From Owenia fusiformis (Eukaryota; Annelida; Polychaeta; Sabellida; Oweniidae), in NCBI GenBank assembly GCA_903813345.2, contig CAIIXF020000007.1, forward strand, positions 26,508,698 to 26,572,697: 64,000 nucleotides of DNA. Reading direction: 5' to 3'. Positions 11,495 to 20,408 of the stretch are shown here, one piece after another (the first letter of the stretch is position 1; the number at the start of each line of letters is the position of its first letter). The notes beneath the pieces were generated by a model. The model was not told where the DNA came from. It searched no databases and worked only from the letters and a program-made list of their open reading frames with translations. Both the position numbers and the translations under genes were made by a program.

Positions 11495-12780
11495 GATATG
11501 TACCCCGTTAACCCCGCTTCCCAGGTTATGTATAGGTGCCTGACACAATGTAGCAATGTACAGTGTTTATGTATACACGTAGGAGCTTGAAACAATGTAG
11601 TAACTAATATATTCTATGTAACATGTAAAGGTATGTACCCCGCTTACCCCGCTTACCCCATGGTATGTGTAGGAGCTGTCTCACAGTGTAGCAATGAAGA
11701 GAATACATGTAAACGGCGCTTACCCCGCTTACCCCATGGTATGTGTAGGAGCTGTCTCACAGTGTAGCAATGTAGAGAATACATGTAAAGGTATGTACCC
11801 CGCTTACCCCATGGTATGTGTAGGAGCTGTCTCACAGTGTAGCAATGTAGAGAATACATGTAAAGGTATGCACCCAGCTTACCCCACCTCCATGGCATGT
11901 GTAGAAGCTGCCTCACAGTGTAGCAATGTAGAGAATACATGTAAAGGTATGTACCCCGTTTACCCCGCTTTCCAGCCTATGTATAGGTGCTTGACACAGT
12001 GTAGCAATGTGTAGCAATGTAGAGTATACATGTAAAGGTATGCACCCCGCTTACCCCGCTTACCCCACCTCCATGGTATGTGTAGAAGCTGCCTCACAGT
12101 GTAGCAATGTAGAGAATACATGTAAAGGTATGTACCCCGCTTACCCCATGGTATGTGTAGGAGCTGTCTCACAGTGTAGCAATGTAGAGAATACATGTAA
12201 AGGTATGCACCCCGCTTACCCCACCTCCATGGCATGTGTAGAAGCTGCCTCACAGTGTAGCAATGTAGAGAATACATGTAAAGGTATGTACCCCGCTTAC
12301 CCCGCTTTCCAGCCTATGTATAGGTGCTTGACACAGTGTAGCAATGTGTAGCAATGTAGAGTATACATGTAAAGGTATGCACCCCGCTTACCCCGCTTAC
12401 CCCACCTCCATGGTATGTGTAGAAGCTGCCCAAGCCAAGCTATTTTGGCCTAAACGCATGTTCGAAGCTATCTTGTGCTAGAAGCAATTTAAAAGATTAA
12501 AAAGGTATCAAATTTCGGCTGGCTACAATTCTCCAACACAGTGGCGTGACCTTACATGACCTTTTAATGTTAATGCTGACAGCTTTATGTTCAATTAGGT
12601 AGATACGTTTAATATGGGAGCTATAGGATGCTTCGATCAACCACATAGCTTGACTTGTCACAGTGTAGCAATGTAGAGTATACAGGTAAGGATATGTACC
12701 CCGTTTACCCCGCTTTCCAGCCTATGTATAGGTGCTTGACACAGTGTAGCAATGTGTAGCAATGTACAGTATACATGTTG
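11495..12780. repeat. minisatellite array 2, inverted relative to array 1
   Basis: Units of about 75 bp contain ATACATGTAAAGGTATGTACC, then CCGCTTACCCC and a GTGTAGGAGCTGTCTCACAG block. A higher-order pattern (the GTAGCAATGTGTAGCAATG variant) repeats at about 12.0 and 12.33 kb. The array is interrupted at 12431-12658 by a MITE. The core is the reverse complement of the array-1 core. Confidence 0.9.
12431..12658. mobile_element. MITE inserted in minisatellite array 2
   Basis: The terminal inverted repeats are CAAGCCAAGCTAT and ATAGCTTGACTTG. The array unit GAAGCTGCC/TCACAGTG is split exactly at the insertion, with no obvious target duplication. Confidence 0.65.
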
Positions 12781-13103
12781 CATGGTTAGAAATGGCTAAG
12801 TGCCGTGACATTTTAGCTCGTGACTGCTTACATGGAACCGCAGCCGGGATTTCAATCGGATCCAGGAAACGTGTTTCATAATCTTGACATTTCCCCACTA
12901 ATCTATGTATATATATCTAATTTATATATATATATCCTGAGGTAAGCATTTAAAACATTGACTCAATTGAGATACAGAAGTTTGAAATAACCACAGACCT
13001 AGACAGACTCTAGCATATGCTAGCCTTACTCTATTATCGCCCATCAAAACTTCATTCGAGTGATAATTTTTCATTGTAAGCTTACACCTCCCTATGCTCG
13101 ACA

Positions 13104-13823
13104 ATGCTCAAAGTCATAAACGACATCATACCTAAGAAAAAAGTTTGTTCTAAGAGCAAAGGGTGGTGGAACGACAATTTAAATCAACAAGTTAAAGCTC
13201 TGAGAAGGGCAAAACGCCGTTATAACAAGCGCAGTGACCCTCATAATTGGGAAACCTATACCAGGCTCGCAGAAGAGTTCGCAGAGAGTGCACATAAAGC
13301 TGAATCTAGCTATTGGGATGATCTCTTCGAAGAGCTTGATCTGGGTAACCCAAATATGATATGGAAAACTGTAATGAAAACTCAAACCAAAAAGGGTAAG
13401 AAAATAGTCCAACCAATTATAGATGGAAATGGTAACATTCATCATACCGATGAGGACATTGCAGAAACTATGGTTAAGCAATATGGCAAGCAACATCTGC
13501 CAGTACAGCGGTATGATGAATGGTACAACTTTGTTGTGAGAAAGGCCAAAGAATCTGTCCAACTTGAAAAAATCAAAATTAAAAACAGTAATTACAATCA
13601 GACTTGCGAACCTTTTAACAAGGACATAGAATTTGATGAAATAATAGCAGCTATTGAGAAAACACCAGCTAAAACTGCGCCTAGTCCTAGGGAAAAAATT
13701 TTGAGTATTTTTATCAAAAAAGGGGGATCACACTACATAAATCAATTTGGCTTCTCTCACAGAAATGCTGGGCGGAAGGTCAGCTTCCCCAGGAATTTAG
13801 AATTGATCCAAAGATCATGTTAG
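13104..13823 (+). pseudogene. LINE ORF2, N-terminal part of RT region
   Basis: 239 codons. It holds the basic linker typical between endonuclease and RT (GWWNDNL, then a KRRYNKRS-like stretch) and the start of the RT domain (KTAPSP, where KAPGPD is usual). The frame drifts out of register shortly after. The same region continues in the next frame, where QEFRIDPKIM precedes the GKPNK RT motif. So this is one ancestral ORF split by a single indel near 13770. Confidence 0.8.
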
Positions 13824-16129
13824 GTAAACCTAACAAAAATAACTATAATTCAGACAGATCCTATCGCCCTATAACACTTGAAGCTCAAGTTGGGAAAATC
13901 CTACAAAGGGTAGTCAGCCCAAGGTTATCATGGATAAGCGAGACTACATCCTCTTACTGTGCCTTCCAGGATGCTTACAGGGAACATAGATCCTGTTCAC
14001 AGACTGTGATTAGATTGGTGCAGTCCATCCAGGAGGCGTGGAATAGAGGAGAATATGTCATCGCAGCAGTATTAGATTACGAGAGCTGTTTTGAACGGGT
14101 GTTTAGGGAGGGGCTCATCTACAAACTAGCCCAGAAGGGAATCAATGGACGCCTGTTAGTGTACATCAGTGAATACTTAACTAATAGGCAATTCTCTATA
14201 TCTGTCAACAACCACACTACTCCCCTACTGCCATCAGTGGTGGGCATCCCTCAGGGGTCCGTGTTGTCTCCGCTTCTCTGTAATCTCTACACGGCAGACT
14301 CCATGGACAACATAGGGTCGGAGAAGGCTGGCTTTGCAGATGACAACACAATATGGGCATGTGGAGCTGACTTGAAAGAGACAGAGAAACTCATCAACAC
14401 GGACTTGAATCAATTAACCAACAAATGGTGCAAAAGATGGAACATGGAGATCGCCCCTGAAAAAACCGAGGTAATGGTCTTCAGTCCACCTGGTATCACT
14501 AGCCCCGATATTAATATCTTTATCGACGGCCGGAAACTCCAGGTGGTGTCCCACAAGAAGATTCTTGGATGCACCATAGATAACGAACTTAAATTTAATC
14601 TACATATCGAAAATAAGAAAAAATCTGCATTCGGTGCTCTTGCGGGCATAAACAATTTCACTTCAAGCAAATCGGGCTGTAGCCAAGAGGTATTCACCAT
14701 GCTGTACAAAGCGTTGGTGATACCGCACTTCGAAACCAGCATTAGTGCTCTGGCTGCAGTTACCGAGAAAGCTGTTTCTGCCTATGCACCAGTCCAGAGG
14801 GCAGCACTACTTAGAGCAACCGGATGCCTCAACTCAACTAGCACTGACTCATTAGAAGTACTGGCTGGTGTACTACCGCTTGATATTTTACTAAGAAGCA
14901 GGCAGGCTCAAGAGGGTGTGAGAATAGCTACCCACACTGAGTCAGACCCCATTGCCAGGGAATTTTTGAGATGGGGTGGGTCATCTCAAACTGAGAAGAC
15001 CCCCTCCTGCTTTAATATCATAACAGCCAGACTGAGACTTCATAGATGCCCCACACAACCTAACAATTATATACAGCACTATTACCATCACCAGGATGTA
15101 GACATCTTCCAACCTACGAAGGCAACCATCCATGACGAAGATTTTGCCAACACAAAGTCCGCCCAAAGTGTTCGAATAAGCTCAGTGCTTAGTGAACAGC
15201 CGGACGGTAGGACTATAGTCTTCACAGACGGGTCAGCCTATGGGAATCCTGGTCCTTCGGGAGCTGCTGCAGTGGTTTATGTGGGTGGACTTAAATCTAC
15301 ACCTATATGTCTTGAGCAACCAGTCTCCCTCATAGGTAACAACTATTATGGGGAAGTGGTAGCAATAAAGATGGCGGTAGAATATCTGACAACAATAAAG
15401 ACTAGCAGCAACATCCTGCTCTTGTCAGACTGCCAACCCGCTATAACAGCATCTTTTATTACTACCAAGTGTAAAAGCATCACAGAGGACATTATTGACA
15501 CAAGGAAAGCCTGCAAACTGCTATCTTTACAGAACAAAACCTTAGAAGTCTACTGGGTCCCAGGTCACCAAGGGACAGAAGGGAATGAAGTTGCGGATAA
15601 AACTGCCAAGAAAGCAGCATTGGCAGCCAAATCTCTCACTGACTGTAAAACATCTAAGTCTGTAGCTTATAATAATATCAAATGTAACGCTTTAGAGAAA
15701 TGGCAAAATAGGTATAACAACTCCACCAAGGTGAACTTTGTTCAGGAATTAATTCCTAAGGTTAAATTGAAAAGTCCAATTGTAAAGACAGGAACTAGGT
15801 ATTATAGAAATATATGTAACCAAATTATTTCTGGGCACACCCGTTTACATGGCCATCACCATAGAATTAACCCCGATATTTTATCTCCCAACTGTGACCA
15901 CTGTAACATACCAGAGACAGTTGAACATTACATCTTTGCTTGCTCTAAGTTCCAGGAAGAGAGGGAGATTCTATTGGCCAAAGTGCAACAGATACTACTA
16001 GGAGCTAAATACAATCCAGCTCTAGACCTACAAACAATCACAGGACTCAACACAAGCCTGGACCATAAGTTAAATAAAGAAATTATGAAATGCCTGCAGG
16101 CATTTATACAGAAATCCAAGAGATTTTAA
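13817..16129 (+). CDS. LINE ORF2: reverse transcriptase, RNase H and C-terminal zinc motif
   Basis: A 770-codon open frame. The RT palm carries LDYESCFERV (motif A), GIPQGSVLSPLL (motif B) and FADDNT (motif C). RNase H follows, with FTDGSAYGNPGPSG, GEVVAIKMAVE, LLLSDCQPA and GHQGTEGNEVADKTAKK, all four acidic sites present. Near the C terminus is a CDHC-x(7)-H-x(4)-C motif typical of I-type LINEs. The ATG at 13817 is internal to the ancestral ORF, which begins upstream in another frame, so it is not a natural start. It copies LINE RNA into DNA at the target site. Confidence 0.9.
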   Translation: MLGKPNKNNYNSDRSYRPITLEAQVGKILQRVVSPRLSWISETTSSYCAFQDAYREHRSCSQTVIRLVQSIQEAWNRGEYVIAAVLDYESCFERVFREGLIYKLAQKGINGRLLVYISEYLTNRQFSISVNNHTTPLLPSVVGIPQGSVLSPLLCNLYTADSMDNIGSEKAGFADDNTIWACGADLKETEKLINTDLNQLTNKWCKRWNMEIAPEKTEVMVFSPPGITSPDINIFIDGRKLQVVSHKKILGCTIDNELKFNLHIENKKKSAFGALAGINNFTSSKSGCSQEVFTMLYKALVIPHFETSISALAAVTEKAVSAYAPVQRAALLRATGCLNSTSTDSLEVLAGVLPLDILLRSRQAQEGVRIATHTESDPIAREFLRWGGSSQTEKTPSCFNIITARLRLHRCPTQPNNYIQHYYHHQDVDIFQPTKATIHDEDFANTKSAQSVRISSVLSEQPDGRTIVFTDGSAYGNPGPSGAAAVVYVGGLKSTPICLEQPVSLIGNNYYGEVVAIKMAVEYLTTIKTSSNILLLSDCQPAITASFITTKCKSITEDIIDTRKACKLLSLQNKTLEVYWVPGHQGTEGNEVADKTAKKAALAAKSLTDCKTSKSVAYNNIKCNALEKWQNRYNNSTKVNFVQELIPKVKLKSPIVKTGTRYYRNICNQIISGHTRLHGHHHRINPDILSPNCDHCNIPETVEHYIFACSKFQEEREILLAKVQQILLGAKYNPALDLQTITGLNTSLDHKLNKEIMKCLQAFIQKSKRF

Positions 16130-16500
16130 TAACTTATTTTTAACTCAAGTGAGATAGTGACTCTATTTTAACATCTCATTTTAATGGAAAAACACTTGCA
16201 TTTTAGACTACGTTAGATAACAAGTTTTAGCGCTCTCTCTCCCAACAGAAGTAAAATAAGCACAAGTGAAAAGTACAAGTGATATTTTTAGTACATGAGT
16301 TTTAAAAACAGCAACAAGTGATCAAAGGCAGCATAATAATGCCAAAGTGATCCCGGAACACCTTATAAGGAACACTGAAAAGGACTAAGAAGAAGAAGAA
16401 GAATTTCATTTTGGATTGGAAAGAAGTGAATCGCATTCAGATAATGCAAAACTCTATAGTAGTGGTGTATAATACTTCAGGAAGTGATGATTTGTGTGTA

Positions 16501-16720
16501 TTTCCTTGCTTTTTTCAGGAAAGTATCATTACACTGTCTACTTTTAGTAAACCTGGAAACAGGTCAATGGTAGCTCCTGTGTTGTCTGGAAACTTTGAAA
16601 GAAAATTTGGAAAAACAGGAAGTGTGAAATATCAGAATTCCCTGGAGTTCCCTTTGAACGCCTATCAGATATTCTAAAAGAAGACAATGTAATGATACTT
16701 TCCTGAAAAAAGCAAGGAAA
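16501..16720. mobile_element. 220-bp MITE with ~38-bp terminal inverted repeats
   Basis: 16501-16539 (TTTCCTTGCTTTTTTCAGGA...) is repeated inverted at 16682-16720 with one mismatch, and weaker pairing continues inward. No coding capacity. It sits directly after the LINE tail. Confidence 0.85.
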
Positions 16721-17081
16721 TTGATACATGCCTTCATACTTTATTTTGTACCAGAAAATAACATGTGCAGGTATAGCAATTTTTTACCAAAATGTTACTT
16801 TCCAGCTGTACCTTAACTCAATCCAATTCAATACCCTGCGTGCAGAGTTTAGCTATAGAATACACTCTGCCTATTATAGACTCTATTACAGTATAATAGG
16901 CCCGCCTCTACGACAGCCCGGGTTTACTTCCTGTGAAAGCTATGTGGATTTTGATATAATAGCTTTCCCATGGCGCACTTGGACTGTAATGACCCGAGGG
17001 CGCCCCAGGGGAATGACTAACTAACTAGCATAGTGTAACAAGCCAGATAAAGAAATTGAAAGAAAGTGTGCTAAATTCAAT

Positions 17082-17153
17082 GCCCTGTGTGGGAATCGAA
17101 CCTAGGACCCTTGAATCCAAAGACTGATGCTCTACCGACTGAGCTATAAAGGC
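17082..17153 (-). repeat. tRNA-Lys-like sequence inside TRIM LTR (copy 1)
   Basis: 72 nt in element sense. It has a perfect A box TAGCTCAGTCGG and B box GGTTCGATTCC and a good D arm, but the anticodon and T stems pair poorly. The D-arm and variable-region text follow tRNA-Lys. Probably a pol III promoter relic or captured tRNA, not a functional tRNA. Confidence 0.7.
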
Positions 17154-17427
17154 TTAAGCCACTACAGCTGGGCCGTAGTAGCAACTTGGTATCAAGGGTC
17201 GTTTCACTATCTCCCCCTTTGAAAGGACCACGCCCTCGTGGTCAGCCCTGCTGCTTCCCTAGCAGTGACTACCATATACACAAGGGCGCAAAGGATACAA
17301 CCAATGCTCTGATCCCACATCTGACACCAATGTAATGACCCGAGGGCGCCCCAGGGGAATGACTAACTAACGAGCATAGTGTAACAAGCCAGATAAAGAA
17401 ATTGAAAGAAAGTGTGCTAAATTCAAT

Positions 17428-17499
17428 GCCCTGTGTGGGAATCGAACCTAGGACCCTTGAATCCTAAGACTGATGCTCTACCGACTGAGCTATAAAGGC
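17428..17499 (-). repeat. tRNA-Lys-like sequence inside TRIM LTR (copy 2)
   Basis: Same as copy 1, offset by 346 bp with the LTR. Both pol III boxes are intact. Confidence 0.7.
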
Positions 17500-17768
17500 T
17501 TAAGCCACTACAGCTGGGCCGTAGTAGCAACTTGGTATCAAGGGTCGTTACAGGACAGCTGAATAATCGTGACTTTTAAAACATGAATAAAAGTCTCTAA
17601 CTGTGTCTTACATCAGTATCATCAATCCGTGCAAGTACTGGAGCGCTGAAATACTTCTTTTTCGATCAAGACTTCTAATTGTTTATCGAGTGAATGTTTT
17701 TTCGACCCATTTCCAATAAGGCGGTTTGCTAGGAGCTATACGCATGAATTTTGAGAATGAGTTGGGTC

Positions 17769-19488
17769 ACGCCCGGTGATCGTACAAAATGGATGGAGGG
17801 GGATTAGGCGATTTCCGCAAGAAAACTCTTAAAGTCCCCGTCTAAAGTTTGAAAATATTTTTTATCATTCATTTACTATTTGTCAGGACTTAGAAAGTGA
17901 TTTTAGAGATTTTTGAACAAAAAAAAATTTGGGAAAAAAAAGTTGTGAGCATTTCATTTCTCAATTATTCAAATTTCCCGCCATTTTTCAAAAAAAGTTG
18001 AAATTTCTTAATCATCAAATATTTCTTAATGCATTTCAAAAAAGATTATCTTTTTAACACCAATGCAAAGATTGAACAAAGGACACACTATTTCAATAAT
18101 AAAATGCCATATTTAATGGGCCACTTCAATGTTTTAGCATATCAAAAATATTTTGAAACATTAGTGATGTCACTAAGGGGAGGCATCAAAAGTTCGATGT
18201 CGGATCGGAAACTAAATAAATCTAGTTTTGACTCAGACCCCCCCCCCCTCCCCCCCAAAACTAAATACCGTGAAAGTTGATCGCTTACTTCCGGTTTGAG
18301 AATTTGAAAAATTATTGCTAAACACGATCTAGTTTTTGTTAATTCCTATCGTAATTTGCGGCTTTTAACAACTATTGATAGAATAGAATCCATTGGAATG
18401 ATCTTGACGAAGAAAGCATCAGGTAAAATCTTTATTTTTAAACCATTCCAAGGCATTCTGCGTTGAAATTGCCAAAAATTTGAAATGTTGAAATTTGTCG
18501 GATAGCAAACTGAAATGGGTTTGAACCCCCTCCCCCCCCCTAACTAGATTTATTTAGTTTTCTATCCGACATCGAACTTTTGATGCCTCCCCTAAGGTAC
18601 CAAAAACTTTTTGAAAAAAATTGAAATTTTTTTTTCAATGTCAATCTTTTCTAAATATGTTAGACTTTCATAAAAAACCAATGTTGATTGTCTAACCAGG
18701 TTAAAAGGAAGAATAAATTATGTTTTAGATATCATTGTACCATTGGTTTCTATGAGAACTAAAATTTTGAAATGCATTTTTCTCAGAACCATTTTCATGC
18801 ACTGATAAGTTCATTTCTCGCTTATTTATGAACCGATTTTCTTAATTTTTTCGGCAAAAACATGGGAGGATGAATGCTATACATTGGCATAAATTGTGGC
18901 TAATTAGAAGATATGAGTGACCTCTAAAAGTTGGTTTTAAATGAATTCACAAATTTTGGAACAAAAAGTCTATCAAAAACCACTTTTTGAAATTTAAAAA
19001 AAAAGTTTCACATATCACACTTTGATAACATTGGGTAAGACTACAATATAAGCCAAAGTGGTTTAAACTTTATATGGGGCCTTTAACAAATTCGGAAGAT
19101 TTATTTTTTCAACTGAATTGCCAAATGAAATGAATAAGCGCAGTGCATGGCAAAATATGTTAGCTCATCTAGTATTTTTTTTGAACTGATACCCTTCTAA
19201 GATATGAGATCTATTAAAAAAGGCGCATCACCACCAACGTGCAAAAGTCAATGTTTTTGCTATAAATCGGGCAACAATAGTCTACACGACCTGTAATAAA
19301 TAGGTTTAAGGGACATTATTATCACAATACTAATGATAGATGACCTAACATGTTTTGCCATGCGCCTATTCATTTGGCAATTCAGTTGTAAATTTTCTCT
19401 TGAAAAAATAAATCTTCTGAATTTGTTGAGTTTTCTTGCAGAAATCGCCTAATCCCCCCTCCATCCATTTTGTACGATCACCGGGCGT
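17769..19488. mobile_element. 1.7-kb element with ~60-bp terminal inverted repeats
   Basis: The ends ACGCCCGGTGATCGTACAAA... (17769-17827) and their inverse (19428-19488) match almost perfectly. The interior shares long tracts with 23.6-24.2 kb (for example GAACAAAGGACACACTATTTC). It contains the MITE at 18176-18594. No transposase. Confidence 0.75.
18176..18594. mobile_element. MITE, AGGGGAGGCATCAAAAG family, copy 1
   Basis: Terminal inverted repeats of about 50 bp begin AGGGGAGGCATCAAAAGTTC. Nearly identical to copy 2 at 24177-24572 in the AEN gene. Contains long C-runs. Confidence 0.85.
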
Positions 19489-19542
19489 GTTGGTTCGGAC
19501 AACCTCCGGAGATTTACGAAAATGTCCGAGCAGAAAATGTCA

Positions 19543-20015
19543 TACTGTAAAACGGGTAATTTTGACACCGGGAAATTTTAGCGATTTTTCAATTTTAGGG
19601 GGTTTTAGCGCGGGAAATTTAAGCGAAATGAAGATTAATCTTTAAAAAATCAAATTAGCGAAATGCATTAGAAATTGTATCATTTATGGCAGAAGAATCA
19701 ATAACAGACATGACAGAGGAATTATCAAAATGTAAGACTTCTAACGCACATGGTATTGGTCCAAACTACTGTAATCTCATCTGACTAATCACAAAATCAC
19801 GGTAGCATTTAAAATCGTTGATTTTTCGGTCGAGCACTGAACGAAACGCTCCTTAAATACTAGTATTCTTGTTGTTTCCCGGGAATTTGCAAATTTTAGC
19901 GCCTGGTTTATTTTAACCCCGGTTTATTTTAGCGAATTGAATTTTTAGCGAAACTATAGCGATCGCTAACAATCGCTAACAATTACCCCTCGCTAACAAT
20001 ACCCGTTTTACAGTA
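19543..20015. mobile_element. MITE with TACTGTAAAACGGGTA ends
   Basis: 16-bp perfect terminal inverted repeats. The interior is rich in TTTTAGCG/CGCTAAAA motifs. Inserted beside the right arm of the 3.3-kb foldback. Confidence 0.8.
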
Positions 20016-20359
20016 TTGGAATTTGGCAGAAAAAACATTCACTCGACTAACAATTACAAGTCTTAATCGAAAAGGAAGTGTTTCAGCGCTCCAATACTTG
20101 CACGGACGGATGATAATGATGTTTGACATAGTTAGAGAACAAAAGTAAGTCACGGATCGACTTAATTCGTGTTTCAAAGATCACTATTATTCAGCTGTCC
20201 ATTTCTCTGTTGGAGAGCCATAAGTTTCAAAATCTAACATGGCTTTCGAAGTGAGTAAGCCCGGGTCATATCTCGTTTCAAACTGACCATGCATCATTTC
20301 TAAACCAATCAGCAAGCTGGAAGGAACAAATGCTAAATGCGGGCTCATTAACTATGCGA

Positions 20360-20386
20360 TGACGTCAGAGTAAATAACCATATATA
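20360..20386 (+). promoter_or_regulatory. CRE and TATA-like promoter of the exonuclease gene
   Basis: TGACGTCA (perfect CRE) at 20360-20367 and TATATA at 20381-20386 stand just before a candidate first exon that ends at 20427 in TCG|GTGAGT. The expected start site, about 25-30 bp downstream, would fall at or near the ATG at 20409, so that ATG may or may not be transcribed. Confidence 0.5.
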
Positions 20387-20408
20387 GAGAGTCATACATA
20401 CTTTGACG

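Larger units (their letters stand above)
12950..16402 (+). mobile_element. LINE (I-superfamily-like non-LTR retrotransposon), 5'-truncated
   Basis: The coding part runs from about 13104 to 16129 and is followed by a 3'UTR that ends in an (AAG)n run at about 16388-16402. The endonuclease domain is absent, so the copy is 5'-truncated. One frame change near 13770 separates the N-terminal part (13104-13823) from the long RT/RNase H frame (13817-16129). RNase H after RT points to an I, Nimb or similar clade. The long open second part suggests recent activity. Confidence 0.88.
16985..17552 (-). mobile_element. TRIM (LTR retrotransposon in miniature) with tRNA-like sequence in each LTR
   Basis: Two 222-bp direct repeats (16985-17206 and 17331-17552) flank only 124 bp. 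On the minus strand each repeat starts TG and ends CA. The sequence after the first repeat (17329-17311, TGGTGTCAGATGTGGGATC) fits a primer-binding site for tRNA-Leu. A purine run just before the second repeat fits a polypurine tract. GGAC lies on both sides (16981-16984 and 17553-17556) as a 4-bp target duplication, so the element looks whole and non-coding. The LTRs are nearly identical, so the insertion is young. It is inserted in an older foldback arm. Confidence 0.82.
16910..20265. mobile_element. 3.3-kb foldback element hosting several nested insertions
   Basis: The left arm (about 16917-16984 plus 17553-17727) is an inverted copy of the right arm (about 20016-20262). The pairing runs from CCCGGG through GGACAGCTGAATAAT to GTGAATGTTTTTTC. 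The left arm is interrupted by the LTR miniature at 16985-17552. The centre holds an inner element with its own ends (17769-19488) and two MITEs. Confidence 0.75.

Noticed and set aside
11653-12351. Long repetitive frames on both strands in array 2
   Set aside because: Same repeat read on both strands; no gene signals.
17082-17499. Two tRNA genes
   Set aside because: A and B boxes are good but the anticodon and T stems do not pair, and both lie in matching LTR copies.
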